Assembly (NCBI RefSeq): GCF_027947535.2
Contig: NZ_JAAGKO020000018.1
Coordinates: forward strand, 1-64,000
Direction: 5' to 3'
DNA: 64,000 nucleotides
DNA from: Streptantibioticus silvisoli
GTDB lineage: Bacteria > Actinomycetota > Actinomycetes > Streptomycetales > Streptomycetaceae
Shown here: piece by piece, positions 26,719-36,992 of the stretch
How the letters are laid out: every line of letters begins with the position of its first letter
How positions within the stretch are numbered: the stretch's first letter is position 1
The notes under the pieces: generated by a model
The model's input: only the letters and a program-made list of their open reading frames with translations
Database searches by the model: none
Told to the model about the DNA's origin: nothing
Program-made: the position numbers and the translations under genes

Positions 26719-27801
26719 TCAGCCCGCCGGGCAGCGGGGCAGGTCGGCGGTCTTGCCGGAACGTATGTCCGACAGGGCGTTGAGCGAGTCCTTGAGGGTC
26801 TTGACCTTGACCAGCCGCAGACCGGCCGGGGTGTCCTTGGACGCCTCCGCGCAGTTGTCCGACGGCGTCAGGAAGTACTGGGCCCCGGCCTCGCGGGCCG
26901 CGATGACCTTCAGCGAGATGCCGCCGATCGGCCCGACCGCGCCGTTGTCGTCGATCGTGCCCGTACCGGCCACGAACTTGCCGCCGGTCAGGTCGCCCGG
27001 CGTCAGCTTGTCGATCAGCCCCAGGCTGAACATCATCCCGGCGCTCGGCCCGCCGACGTCCGCCAGCTGGATCTTGATGGTGAACGGGAAGCTGTGCGCC
27101 TCCTCGGCCTGGATACCGACGATCGCCCGGCCGTCGCTCGCCTTCGCGGTGCGGATGGCGATGTTCCGCGTCACGTTCCCGGACGCCACGATGTCGGTGT
27201 CGCCCGACCCCTTCGCCGGCACCACGGTGAAGACCACCGTCTGGCCGGCCTTGTGCTTGGTGACCAGCTTCGCCACGTCCGTCGGGGCCTTGACCGCGCC
27301 GCCGTCGACCGCCTTGATCACGTCACCCGCGTGCAGCTTGCCCTGCGCCGGGCTGCCCTTGACCACCGAACCGACCACCACACGCGACTGCACCGGCAGC
27401 TTGAGCGCCTCCAGCGCCGCGACCTTCGCGCTGTCCTGCGACTCGGTGAACTCCTCGGCGTTCTCCTGGTCGGCCTGCTGCGAGGTCTGCCCCTGCGGGT
27501 ACAGCGTGTCGTGCGGCACCACGCTGTCGTCGTGCGCCAGCCAGCCGGAAACCGCCTCGATGAGGTTCATCCGGTAGTCCGCGCCGGTCACCCGCACCGT
27601 CACCATGTTCAGGTGACCGGCCGTCGGATACGTACGGTGACCGGAAATCTGGAGCACCGGCTGCCCGTCGTTCTTGCCCAGCGTGTTGACCGTGGGCCCC
27701 GGCGACATCTCTGCGTACGGGACGGGGAGCAGCACCGCGACGCAGAACAGCACTATGAGCAGCAGCGTCGAGGTCAGCAGGGTCGCGGAGCGGCGTGACA
27801 T
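26719..27801 (-). CDS. YlbL-like PDZ/Lon-type (S16) membrane serine protease
   Basis: The 360-residue protein has one N-terminal membrane segment (LLTSTLLLIVLFCVAVLLPV), a PDZ domain (VGSVVKGSPAQGKLHAGDVIKAVDG), and a C-terminal Lon-type proteolytic domain. The Ser-Lys catalytic dyad is visible: Ser in GGPSAGMMFSLG and Lys in GGISLKVIAAREAG. Bacillus YlbL is the nearest named relative. The active site should face outward. The -10 TAGGGT ends 6 nt before the ATG, so the mRNA is probably leaderless. Confidence 0.9.
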   Translation of the reverse strand: MSRRSATLLTSTLLLIVLFCVAVLLPVPYAEMSPGPTVNTLGKNDGQPVLQISGHRTYPTAGHLNMVTVRVTGADYRMNLIEAVSGWLAHDDSVVPHDTLYPQGQTSQQADQENAEEFTESQDSAKVAALEALKLPVQSRVVVGSVVKGSPAQGKLHAGDVIKAVDGGAVKAPTDVAKLVTKHKAGQTVVFTVVPAKGSGDTDIVASGNVTRNIAIRTAKASDGRAIVGIQAEEAHSFPFTIKIQLADVGGPSAGMMFSLGLIDKLTPGDLTGGKFVAGTGTIDDNGAVGPIGGISLKVIAAREAGAQYFLTPSDNCAEASKDTPAGLRLVKVKTLKDSLNALSDIRSGKTADLPRCPAG

Positions 27802-27807
27802 GCCACG

Positions 27808-27813
27808 ACCCTA
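27808..27813 (-). promoter_or_regulatory. -10 element of the PDZ/Lon-like gene, leaderless-type
   Basis: TAGGGT on the minus strand ends exactly 6 nt before the ATG at 27801; no ribosome-binding site fits in the gap. Confidence 0.5.
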
Positions 27814-28359
27814 CGGGAACCGCCTGTGACGACGCCCGTTGGGCCGGTCCGTCCGGACGGCCCCGCGCGATACGCCCCGCGGGCGGGCCACCGCGCGACT
27901 GCGGGGAGTGACGGGCGCTCCGCGGGCCGGTACCGGGACGCTCCGCGGGCAGGCACCGGGACGCTCTGCGGGCAGGCACGGCGCCGCCGGCCCGGCGGCG
28001 CGCGGGGACACGTCCGACCGGGGTCGGGTTCCTGGCACGCGGATCCGTCCGCGGGGCATTTAGCGGGCGGTTTCGTCCGGGGACGGCCTCACCGGAGCGG
28101 TTGGCTTCACCGGTGCCGATCGCTTCACCGTGACGGGCGGCCTCACCGGCGCGGATGCCCTCACCGGTGCCGATCGCTTCACCGTACGAGCAGGCTCACC
28201 GGCGCGGATGCCCTCACCGGTGCCGACGGCTTCACCGTACGGGCGGACTCACCGGTGCCGCCGGCCTCACCGTGCGAGCGGGCTCACCGGCGCGGACGGC
28301 TTCACCAGCGGAGCGGGCCCACCGTTCGGACGGCTTGCCCATACGGGCGACCGGGCGTC
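27814..28359. repeat. Intergenic region with 18-bp/54-bp tandem array
   Basis: No gene is supported. From about 28085 to 28310 the sequence is built of 17-18-bp units ctcaccggtgccgatcgc, ctcaccggcgcggatgcc and ttcaccgtacgagcaggc, which assemble into a higher-order unit of about 54 bp repeated several times. Some units are 17 bp, breaking any reading frame. From about 27920 to 27980 a gctccgcgggcaggcaccggga-like motif is also repeated two to three times. Confidence 0.75.
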
Positions 28360-28533
28360 CTACGCCTCCGGGCCGCCCGAGTGGGACTTGGCCATCGCCT
28401 CGCGGAAACGCGCGTAACCGGCGAGTGAGTTGAGGTCTCCCGCCTGTTTGCGGCGCCGGTCGGCCCATACGACCCACAAGCCCGCCACGACCCCTCCGAT
28501 GACCGGAATCAGCAACCACTCCAGAGCCGCCAC
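28360..28533 (-). CDS. Small membrane protein, single transmembrane helix
   Basis: A 57-residue protein: a hydrophobic segment WLLIPVIGGVVAGLWVVWA at about residues 5-23, a basic ADRRRKQAGD, then LAGYARFREAMAKSHS. The GTG at 28533 follows GGGAGG by 5 nt, which decides the start over a frame extension to 28554. The form matches a small conserved streptomycete membrane protein that I recognise only as hypothetical. It lies just downstream of moaE in the same direction. Confidence 0.7.
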   Translation of the reverse strand: MAALEWLLIPVIGGVVAGLWVVWADRRRKQAGDLNSLAGYARFREAMAKSHSGGPEA

Positions 28534-28669
28534 GCCGGCCTCCCGACCACACATACCGAAGTAGGACCTATGAGCACATTAACCGCCCACGTAATCAACG
28601 CTCAGTCGGCCCTCGCGGTTACGCAACCCGAACGCGTCCACTCCGGTGAACCACCCGCCACCCGCGGCG

Positions 28670-29137
28670 TCAGACCCCGACCCATTCCTGCGAACCGTCG
28701 GCGAACGCCTGGTGCTTCCAGATCGGCACCTCGCGCTTGAGGTCGTCGATCAGCCGCCGGCACGCCTCGAACGCCTCCCCGCGGTGCGCGCACCCGACCG
28801 CCACCACCACCGCCAGATCCCCCACCGCCAGCTCCCCCACCCGGTGCGCGGCCGCCAGCGCCAGCACGGGGAAGTCCGCCACCACCTTCTCCGCCACCCG
28901 CCGCAACTCCGCCGCCGCACTCGGATGCGCCGAGTACCCGAGCCCGGTCACCGCCGCCGGACCGTTGTCGTGGTTCCGCACCGTGCCGACGAACAGCGCC
29001 GTCCCGCCGGCCGCGTCGTCGCCCATCGCCGCGAACACCTCGTCCACCGACAGCGGGGTGTCCCGGATCGCCAACAACCTGATGGGTCCGTCGTCCCTGA
29101 CCTCGCCCGTGCCCGCGTCGTTCGCCATACCGTCCAT
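28670..29137 (-). CDS. moaE: Molybdopterin synthase catalytic subunit
   Basis: MoaE, with thiocarboxylated MoaD, inserts the dithiolene sulfurs to make molybdopterin. The 155-residue protein carries ALFVGTVRNHD, the ALAAAHRVGELAVGDLAVVVAVGCAHRGEAFEACRRLIDDLK segment (seen as AHRVGEL then VAVGCAHR), and the catalytic-lysine motif VPIWKHQAF. The ATG at 29137 has only a weak upstream purine run; an ATG at 29128 is an alternative. moeZ at 55.9-57.1 kb belongs to the same pathway, but no moaD is in the window. Confidence 0.92.
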   Translation of the reverse strand: MDGMANDAGTGEVRDDGPIRLLAIRDTPLSVDEVFAAMGDDAAGGTALFVGTVRNHDNGPAAVTGLGYSAHPSAAAELRRVAEKVVADFPVLALAAAHRVGELAVGDLAVVVAVGCAHRGEAFEACRRLIDDLKREVPIWKHQAFADGSQEWVGV

Positions 29138-29297
29138 GGTCCCGCACCGCCGAAGCGCCCGACGCCCGACCGCCCCCTCAGCCCCGGCACCCTCCCCGGT
29201 CCGCCCGCCTCAGCCCTCCCAGCCCCCGTGGCCCCCGCACCCTCAGCCCCGCGCCCAGCGGCGGTCCGGCCCCCGCGACGCTCCCCGCTCCGCGCCC

Positions 29298-30410
29298 TCA
29301 GCCCCCGCGGCGCTTGCGGGCCCGGCGGACCAGCGCCGCCGTGCCGACCAGGGCCACCGTCGCACCGGCCGCGCCCAGCGTCGTCGCGTCCTTGCGCCCC
29401 AGCCGCCGGCCCACCACCGTGTGCCGCCCCTTGACCTCCTCCAGCAACGCCGCCAGCACCTCCTCGTTGCTCCAGCGCGGCCGCCATCCCGCCTCGTGCA
29501 ACCGGCTGCCGCTGACCACCCACGGGTACCTCGTGTACTCGAGGTCCCCGGCCGGCGACGGCGTCAGGCCCAGCCGGTGCAGCCGGGCCGCCGCGCCCAG
29601 CGCGACCGCCTGCGGCAGCTCCATGCGCCGGATGCCCGACAGCTCCTCGACCTCCTCCTGCTCCAGCCAGCCGTCGCACCCCACGGCCATCTCGCCCTCG
29701 GCCCAGCCCAGCGCCGCGTACTCCAGCGCCTCCACCAGGTCGTCGACGTGGCAGAACTGCCAGCGCGGCCGGCTGCCCGCCACCACCAGCAACCGCGGCG
29801 ACTCGAAGTACCGGGTCAGCGCGGTGTCGGTCCCGCCGACCAGTACCGCCGGGCGCACCACGGTCACGTTGAGTCCCGGATGCGCCCGCGGCGCCCGGCG
29901 GCCGAGCCGTTCGATCTCCAGCAGGTCCCCGACGCACGACGCCTCCTCGGTGGCCCGCAGCGGCGCGTCCTCCGCCAGCGGCACGTCGTTGTCGGCCAGC
30001 GCCCCGTAGACCATCGCCGACGTCACCAGCACCACCCGGTGCACCCCGGCGGCCGCGGCGGCGGTCAGCACGGTCTGGGTGCCGCGCACGTTGAACGCGG
30101 TGCGCGCCGCCGGATCCGACTCCAGGTCCATGTCGAGCGCCAGGTGCACCACGACGTCCACCGGCCGGTCCTCCAGCCGCAGCCGGTCCGCGATCGCCGG
30201 GTCCCGCACGTCCAGCACCCGCCACTGCGCCCCGGGCACGTCCGCGCGGCGTTCGTCGATCGCCACGACCTTCCTGACCTCCTCGGACGCGGCGAGCCGC
30301 AGCGCGAGCCGGTGACCGACCCCGGAGGCCGCGCCGGTGATCGCCACCACCGGGCGGGCGGAGGCACGAGTGCTCCGCCCTGAGCGAACGTGCGGTTCCG
30401 GGGAACTCAC
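29298..30410 (-). CDS. NAD-dependent epimerase/dehydratase (SDR superfamily)
   Basis: A 370-residue extended SDR protein. The Rossmann motif is VAITGAASGVGHRLAL, followed by the acidic VVAIDERRADV that favours NAD. VVHLALDMDL and VTSAMVYGA correspond to the cofactor and active-site Ser regions. The usual YxxxK is not obvious: the position after the Ser has ASCVGDLLEIE instead, so catalysis is uncertain. The C-terminus ends in a hydrophobic TLGAAGATVALVGTAALV and a basic tail, suggesting membrane attachment. The GTG at 30410 follows GGGAGAAG. Confidence 0.82.
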   Translation of the reverse strand: MSSPEPHVRSGRSTRASARPVVAITGAASGVGHRLALRLAASEEVRKVVAIDERRADVPGAQWRVLDVRDPAIADRLRLEDRPVDVVVHLALDMDLESDPAARTAFNVRGTQTVLTAAAAAGVHRVVLVTSAMVYGALADNDVPLAEDAPLRATEEASCVGDLLEIERLGRRAPRAHPGLNVTVVRPAVLVGGTDTALTRYFESPRLLVVAGSRPRWQFCHVDDLVEALEYAALGWAEGEMAVGCDGWLEQEEVEELSGIRRMELPQAVALGAAARLHRLGLTPSPAGDLEYTRYPWVVSGSRLHEAGWRPRWSNEEVLAALLEEVKGRHTVVGRRLGRKDATTLGAAGATVALVGTAALVRRARKRRGG

Positions 30411-30540
30411 CGGGCTTCTCCCACTGTTGTCTCTGGTACGAGGTACGCCGGTCCCATCCTGCCCGAGAGTGTCTAGGCTGGAGGGACAAGGCCGACACAG
30501 ACCACCACACCGAGCCGAACACACAGAGCCGAGGAAGCCC

Positions 30541-32286
30541 GTGAGTGACACCCCATTTGGATTCGGCGTCCCTCCTGAGGAGCCCGAGGACGGGGGCCGC
30601 GGGGCCGGCAGGCGTCCGAGCGGCAGCCACGGCGACTCCGACCCGGGTTCCGGCTCGGGCTCGGATTCCGGCTCGGGGTCGGGGTCGTCCGGCTCCGGTT
30701 CGGGGTCGGGGTCGTCCGGCTCGGGCTCGGGGTCGGGGTCTGGATCCGGCTCGGGTTCCGGCTCAGGGTCCGGATCGGGCTCCGGGTCCGGGTCCGGCTC
30801 GGGGTCCGGGTCGGGGTCCGGGTCCGGCGCGGGCGGTCCGTTCGGGTTCGGCGGGTTCGGCGGCTTCGGCGGCATGCCGGGCCTCGGCGGTGGCGCGGGA
30901 GCCGGCGGGGACAATCCGCTCTCCGCCATGTTCGGCGGTCTCAACCCCAACGATCTCGGCGCCGCCTTCCAGCAGCTCGGCCAAATGCTCTCCTTCGATG
31001 GTGGCCCGGTGAACTGGGACATGGCCAAGGACATCGCCCGCCAGACCGTCGCCCAGGGCACCGCCGACGGCACCAAGGATTCCAGCGTCGGCGCCTCCGA
31101 ACGCGCCGCCGTCGAGGAGGCCCTGCGCCTGGCCGACCTCTGGCTGGACGACACCACCTCCCTGCCGTCCGGCGCCGGTTCCGCGGTGGCGTGGAGCCGG
31201 GCCGAATGGGTCGAGGCCACCCTGCCGGTGTGGAAGGAACTCGTCGACCCCATCGCCGAACGCGTCGGCGCCGCCATGGGCGGTGTGCTGCCCGAGGAGA
31301 TGCAGGCCATGGCCGGCCCGCTCATCGGCATGATGCGCTCGATGGGCGGCGCGATGTTCGGCACCCAGATCGGCCAGGCCCTCGGCGTCCTGGCCGGCGA
31401 GGTCGTCGGCTCCACCGACGTCGGCCTGCCACTCGGCCCGGCCGGCAAGGCCGCGCTCATCCCGGTCAACATCACCGCCCTCGGCAAGGGCCTCGGCGTC
31501 CCGCAGGACGAGGTGCGGCTCTACCTCGCCCTGCGCGAGGCCGCGCACCAGCGCCTGTTCGCCCACGTCCCGTGGCTGCGCGCCCACCTGTTCGGCGCCG
31601 TCGAGGGCTACGCCCGCGGCATCTCCGTCGACACCGCACGCCTGGAGGACGCGGTCGGCCAGCTCGACCCGTCCAACCCGCAGGCCCTTCAGGACGCCCT
31701 CCAGCAGGGCATGTTCCAGCCCGAGGACACCCCGCAGCAGAAGGCGGCCCTCGCCCGGCTGGAGACCGCCCTCGCCCTGGTCGAGGGCTGGGTCGACGCC
31801 GTCGTGCACGCCGCCGCCGCACCCCACCTGCCGTCCGCCGGAGCGCTGCGCGAGACCCTGCGCCGCCGCCGCGCGAGCGGCGGTCCCGCCGAGCAGACCT
31901 TCGCCACCCTCATCGGCCTGGAACTGCGCCCGCGCCGCCTGCGTGACGCCGCCCGGCTGTGGGCCTCGCTCGCCGACGCCCGCGGCGCCGACGGCCGCGA
32001 CGCGCTGTGGGAGCACCCCGACATGCTGCCCACCGCCGCCGACCTCGACGACCCCGACGGCTTCGTCCACCGCGAGCACGACGAGACGTTCGACTTCGAC
32101 GCCCTCGACAAGCTCCTCGGCGACGCCGCCCGCGAACAGCACGAGACCACCGCAGGCACCGGTGCCGACTCCCCGAAGGCCGGCGACGGTGACGGGAAGC
32201 CGGGCGAGAGCCGGGACAGGACCGGCGACGACGGCGACGACGACGGCAAGGGCGACGGCAAGGGCAAGGGCGAAGACCGCACGTGA
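30541..32286 (+). CDS. Zinc-dependent metalloprotease-like protein, DUF2342 family
   Basis: The 581-residue protein has three parts. A short Gly/Pro/Glu-rich N-terminus leads to a long Gly-Ser dipeptide run (about residues 31-97). A Phe-Gly patch (FGFGGFGGFGG) and the conserved DUF2342 domain follow: NPLSAMFGG, GTQIGQALGVLAGEVVGSTDVGLPL, LREAAHQRLFAHVPWLRAHL and EGWVDAVVHAA. DUF2342 proteins are annotated as putative zinc metalloproteases linked to F420-producing actinobacteria; the activity is unproven. The GTG at 30541 has GAGGAAG upstream. The tail is acidic and repetitive. It overlaps the NUDIX gene by 4 bp. Confidence 0.85.
   Translation: MSDTPFGFGVPPEEPEDGGRGAGRRPSGSHGDSDPGSGSGSDSGSGSGSSGSGSGSGSSGSGSGSGSGSGSGSGSGSGSGSGSGSGSGSGSGSGSGAGGPFGFGGFGGFGGMPGLGGGAGAGGDNPLSAMFGGLNPNDLGAAFQQLGQMLSFDGGPVNWDMAKDIARQTVAQGTADGTKDSSVGASERAAVEEALRLADLWLDDTTSLPSGAGSAVAWSRAEWVEATLPVWKELVDPIAERVGAAMGGVLPEEMQAMAGPLIGMMRSMGGAMFGTQIGQALGVLAGEVVGSTDVGLPLGPAGKAALIPVNITALGKGLGVPQDEVRLYLALREAAHQRLFAHVPWLRAHLFGAVEGYARGISVDTARLEDAVGQLDPSNPQALQDALQQGMFQPEDTPQQKAALARLETALALVEGWVDAVVHAAAAPHLPSAGALRETLRRRRASGGPAEQTFATLIGLELRPRRLRDAARLWASLADARGADGRDALWEHPDMLPTAADLDDPDGFVHREHDETFDFDALDKLLGDAAREQHETTAGTGADSPKAGDGDGKPGESRDRTGDDGDDDGKGDGKGKGEDRT
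30640..30832 (+). repeat. Gly-Ser-coding hexanucleotide array
   Basis: A run of degenerate 6-bp units (ggctcs/gggtcs) encodes an almost pure Gly-Ser repeat within the DUF2342 protein. Single-base variation among units indicates an aged array, with the frame kept. Confidence 0.85.
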
Positions 32287-32816
32287 CACTGCACGAGAAC
32301 GCGGCCCACGTACTGAAGCAGTGGGCCGCGCCGGCGGACCTGCCCGAGCAGGACCGGCTGCGCCTGGCTTTCCTCGACCATCTCGCGGGCCACCCGGGCG
32401 GCATGTGGAAGGCCTGCGCCGACGGGCACATCACGGCCAGCGCGCTCGTCGTCGACCCCGACGGTGGCCGCGTCCTGCTCACCCTGCACAAGAAGATCCG
32501 CCGCTGGCTCCAGACCGGCGGCCACTGCGAACCGGACGACGCCTCCCTGCCGGCCTCCGCCCTGCGCGAGGCCACCGAGGAGTCCGGCATAACCGGCCTG
32601 ACCCTGCTGTCCGGCGGCCCGGTCCGCCTAGACCGCCACCTGACGCCCTGCGCCTGGCACCTCGACGTCCAGTACGCCGCGCTGGCACCCGCCGGAGCGA
32701 CCGAGGCGATCAGCGAGGAGTCGCTCGACCTGCGCTGGTTCCCGTACGCGCGGGTGCCGGAGGTGGCCGACGAGTCGGTCGTGCGCCTCCTGGAGGAGAC
32801 GCTGCGCCGCCTGTGA
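32283..32816 (+). CDS. NUDIX hydrolase
   Basis: A 177-residue NUDIX hydrolase. The Nudix box is seen as GGHCEPDDASLPASALREATEESGI, that is G-x5-E-x7-REATEESGI, with Glu residues for Mg binding. A helix-rich N-terminus (about 45 residues) precedes the fold. The substrate, some nucleoside diphosphate derivative, cannot be told. The GTG at 32283 overlaps the stop of the DUF2342 gene (GTGA), so translation is coupled. Confidence 0.88.
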   Translation: MTLHENAAHVLKQWAAPADLPEQDRLRLAFLDHLAGHPGGMWKACADGHITASALVVDPDGGRVLLTLHKKIRRWLQTGGHCEPDDASLPASALREATEESGITGLTLLSGGPVRLDRHLTPCAWHLDVQYAALAPAGATEAISEESLDLRWFPYARVPEVADESVVRLLEETLRRL

Positions 32817-32881
32817 GGCGCGGTGATGTCGGCGTGTCCGGGCGCGGGGCGTTGCGTGTTCCGGGGAATCGTTGACTGGTC

Positions 32882-32928
32882 GTTGTCAGTGACAACGGTT
32901 ATGTACGGACCTGACCGTTGTCACTGAC
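32882..32928. other. Composite inverted repeat between convergent genes
   Basis: A perfect 15-bp inverted repeat (32885-32899 with 32914-32928; arms GTCAGTGACAACGGT) encloses a 14-bp loop. The left arm is itself part of a 7-1-7 palindrome GTTGTCA-G-TGACAAC (32882-32896), and the right arm carries a partial copy. It could terminate both convergent transcripts or be a paired protein-binding site. Confidence 0.65.
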
Positions 32929-32929
32929 C

Positions 32930-33298
32930 CCACCGCGCGGTCACCGCCCCCGCCGCGTCACCGCCCCCGCCGTGTCACCGACCCACCGCCGTCACCACCA
33001 CAGCGCCGTCATCAACCCAGCACTGTCACCGACCCCACCGCCGTCACCGACCCACCGCTACCACGGCCCGCGCCCGCCGCCGAGATCCACCGCACGCCGG
33101 CCGATCCGCGCGCCGAAGCCACGCACACCGAGCCGGAGGCCGCCACCCGGCAGACCGCCGAACCGGTGTCCGCCACCGCGCTCCGCCCGGCTCGACTCGG
33201 CCACCCGCCACTACTCGGCCTCCCACCACGACATCGCGGCCCCCGATCCGGCCCCCACGACGACTTCGCACCCGCGTCCCGGTTCGCCGTCCGCACGG
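32930..33298. repeat. Intergenic region with short CACC-rich repeats
   Basis: No gene is seen between the NUDIX gene and the YgjP-like gene. From about 32930 to 33065, variants of accgccgtcaccgaccc recur eight or more times at irregular spacing. The rest is GC-rich unique sequence. Confidence 0.6.
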
Positions 33299-33892
33299 TC
33301 AGACGCTCGGCGCCGGGTCCTCCGCGGCGCCGGCCCGCCGGGGCAGCCGTTCCGCCGCGGCGACCCCCTCCAGATAGCCGCGGGCCCGCTCGGTGCGCGG
33401 GTAGGACTCCAGCAGCTTCCAGAAACGTTCACCATGGCCGGGCACCAGCAGATGCGCGAGTTCGTGCAGCAGCACGTAGTCGACGACGTAGTCCGGCATG
33501 CCCTGCAACCGGTGTGACAGTCGGATACTCCCCTCGGCCGGGGTGCACGAGCCCCACCGCGAGTTCTGGTTGGTCACCCACCGCACGCCGGCCGGCCGCG
33601 CCCGCCCCTCCAGGTACTGCTCGGACAACAGCGTGGCGCGCTCCCCCAGTTCGGCGTCCCCGAGCATCCGCCGGCTCTCCTGCGCCGCCAGCTTGCGCAG
33701 CATCACGGTCACCCAGCGCCGCTCCTCGGCCACCGACATCCCCGCCGGGATCAGAACGATCGTCCGCCCGCCCTCCCGGTATGCGGAAACGGTTCTCCGG
33801 CGGCGGGCACTACGCCGCACCTCCACGTCGGCCGGACCTTCACCGGGCAGCGGGACGGCGGCGGGCGGGCCACAGGGCGCATCGGCGGACAC
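33299..33892 (-). CDS. YgjP/DUF45-type metallopeptidase (M48-like)
   Basis: The 197-residue protein belongs to the YgjP-like zinc peptidases. It has the family motif NQNSRWGSCTPAEGSIRLSHRL (split at GSC), the zinc site HELAHLLVPGHGERFW, in which HELAH supplies two His and the following H the third ligand, and a preceding VDYVLLHE helix. Homologues are widespread but biochemically obscure. The GTG at 33892 has a -10 TAACGT 6 nt upstream, consistent with leaderless translation. Confidence 0.87.
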   Translation of the reverse strand: MSADAPCGPPAAVPLPGEGPADVEVRRSARRRRTVSAYREGGRTIVLIPAGMSVAEERRWVTVMLRKLAAQESRRMLGDAELGERATLLSEQYLEGRARPAGVRWVTNQNSRWGSCTPAEGSIRLSHRLQGMPDYVVDYVLLHELAHLLVPGHGERFWKLLESYPRTERARGYLEGVAAAERLPRRAGAAEDPAPSV

Positions 33893-34289
33893 GCTCCGAC
33901 GTTACCCGCTCAACGACTTCGCCGTCGCGCGACTCGAAAGGCACCGTCGCGGGACAGCGGAGCGGAACCCCGATGAGGCGGCGGCCGGGCCGCGCCTCAC
34001 GGTGGCCGAGCCCGGCTCGCGGCGGACGGGCCCCGACTCACAGGGGGCGGGTATCGCCTCACAGCGGTCGCGGGTCGCAATTGCAGCGGTCGCGTGTCGC
34101 CTCAAGGCGGTCGCGTATCGCCTCAAGGCGGCAGAGGGCGGCACATGTCGGAGCGAGGCGCGGTATGACGAGATGACCTTTCCCCCAGCCTGTGGATAAC
34201 TTTCAGCGCCTTTCTCCCGCTTCGGTCCAGAATGAACATGTCCGGGCGGCGGATCCGCCGGCGTCCGGAGTCGATCACGGGAGACGGTC
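33893..34289. repeat. Divergent intergenic region with 21-bp repeats
   Basis: No gene is seen in about 400 bp between the YgjP-like gene and the ThiF-like gene. TAACGT at 33899-33904 is the likely leftward -10. Between about 34045 and 34136 a unit of about 21 bp, gcggtcgcgtatcgcctcaag, occurs three to four times with substitutions. Close to the ThiF-like start there is a lower-GC patch around 34170-34240 that probably contains the rightward promoter. Confidence 0.6.
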
Positions 34290-35594
<1,305 letters not shown>

Positions 35595-35641
35595 CCGTCC
35601 TTGGACCACGCGGACGGTACGCAGTGACGAAAGAGGGGCGC

Positions 35642-36982
35642 ATGTCGGATCTTCCTCGCAAGGCAGTGACCCGGACCGCGAAGCTGGCCGCGCTGCCCCT
35701 CGGCTTCGCCGGCCGGGCCACCCTGGGGCTCGGCAAGCGGATCGGAGGCCGGCCGGCGGACGTGGTGGCGGTGGAGCTCCAGCAGCGCACCGCCGACCAG
35801 CTGTTCAAGGTGCTCGGCGAGCTGAAGGGGGGTGCGATGAAGTTCGGCCAGGCGATGTCGGTCTTCGAGGCCGCGCTCCCCGAGGAGGTCGCCGGGCCGT
35901 ACCGGGCGGCGCTGACCAAGCTCCAGGACGCGGCGCCGCCGATGCCGGGCCGGACGGTGCGGCAGGTGCTGTCGGACCGGCTGGGTGCGGACTGGCGGGA
36001 GCTGTTCCTGGAGTTCGACGAGGAGCCGGCGGCGGCCGCCTCGATCGGGCAGGTGCACCGCGCGGTGTGGCACGACGGCCGGGACGTGGCGGTGAAGGTG
36101 CAGTATCCGGGCGCCGGCGCGGCCCTGCTGTCGGACCTGTCGCAGCTGGGGCGGGTGGCGCGGCTGCTGGGGCCGCTGATCCCGGGGATGGACATCAAGC
36201 CGTTGATCTCCGAGCTGCGCGACCGGGTGTCGGAGGAGCTGGACTACGCCCTGGAGGCGCAGGCGCAGCACACCCACGCCGCCGAGTTCGCCGACGATCC
36301 CGACATCGTGGTGCCGGACGTGGTCCACCAGGTCGACCAGGTGCTGGTCACCGAGTGGCTGGACGGGGTGCCGCTGGCCGAGGTGATCTCCGGCGGCACC
36401 GAGTCGGAGCGGGACCGGGCGGGGCAGTTGCTGGCGCACTTCCTGTTCGCCGGCCCGATCCGCACCGGGCTGCTGCACGCCGACCCGCACCCGGGCAATT
36501 TCCGGCTGCTGGTGGACGACGGCCCGGCGGAGGGGTGGCGGCTGGGGGTGCTCGACTTCGGCACGGTGGACCGGTTGCCGGAGGGACTGCCGGAGCCGAT
36601 CGGCACGGCGTTGCGGCTGGCGCTGGAGGGCGACGCCGAGCAGGTGAACGCGATGCTGCGTCAGGAGGGGTTCGTCAAGCCGTCGATCCGGCTCGACCCG
36701 GAGGCGGTGCTGGACTACCTGCTGCCGATCATCGAACCGGCGCGACTGGAGGAGTTCCCGTTCAGCCGCGGCTGGATGCGCACGCAGGCGGCGCGGATCG
36801 CGGATCCGCGGTCGCCGGCCAACCAGTTGGGCAAGCAGTTGAACCTGCCGCCGTCCTACCTGCTGATCCACCGGGTGACGCTGAGCACCATCGGGGTGCT
36901 GTGCCAGCTGAACGCGACGGTGCGGCTGCGCGACGAACTGCTGGAGTGGCTGCCGGGGTTCGCCGGTCCCGGGGAGGAGTGA
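35642..36982 (+). CDS. ABC1/UbiB-family atypical kinase
   Basis: The 446-residue protein belongs to the ABC1/AarF/UbiB atypical kinases. The diagnostic KxGQ motif is KFGQAMSVF near residue 76; the Ala-rich nucleotide loop is EPAAAASIGQVHRA; VAVKVQYPG holds the ATP-binding Lys; LLHADPHPGNF is the catalytic loop; and LDFGTV is the metal-binding DFG. UbiB relatives support quinone synthesis, but this organism type uses menaquinone, so the role is unclear. GAGGGG precedes the ATG. The gene lies 47 bp after the ThiF-like gene. Confidence 0.9.
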   Translation: MSDLPRKAVTRTAKLAALPLGFAGRATLGLGKRIGGRPADVVAVELQQRTADQLFKVLGELKGGAMKFGQAMSVFEAALPEEVAGPYRAALTKLQDAAPPMPGRTVRQVLSDRLGADWRELFLEFDEEPAAAASIGQVHRAVWHDGRDVAVKVQYPGAGAALLSDLSQLGRVARLLGPLIPGMDIKPLISELRDRVSEELDYALEAQAQHTHAAEFADDPDIVVPDVVHQVDQVLVTEWLDGVPLAEVISGGTESERDRAGQLLAHFLFAGPIRTGLLHADPHPGNFRLLVDDGPAEGWRLGVLDFGTVDRLPEGLPEPIGTALRLALEGDAEQVNAMLRQEGFVKPSIRLDPEAVLDYLLPIIEPARLEEFPFSRGWMRTQAARIADPRSPANQLGKQLNLPPSYLLIHRVTLSTIGVLCQLNATVRLRDELLEWLPGFAGPGEE

Positions 36983-36992
36983 GCCGACGGCG

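Noticed and set aside
28083-28428. Plus-strand ORFs encoding LTGAD-type repeats
   Set aside because: Some repeat units are 17 bp, which breaks the frame, and no ribosome-binding site or conserved domain is present.
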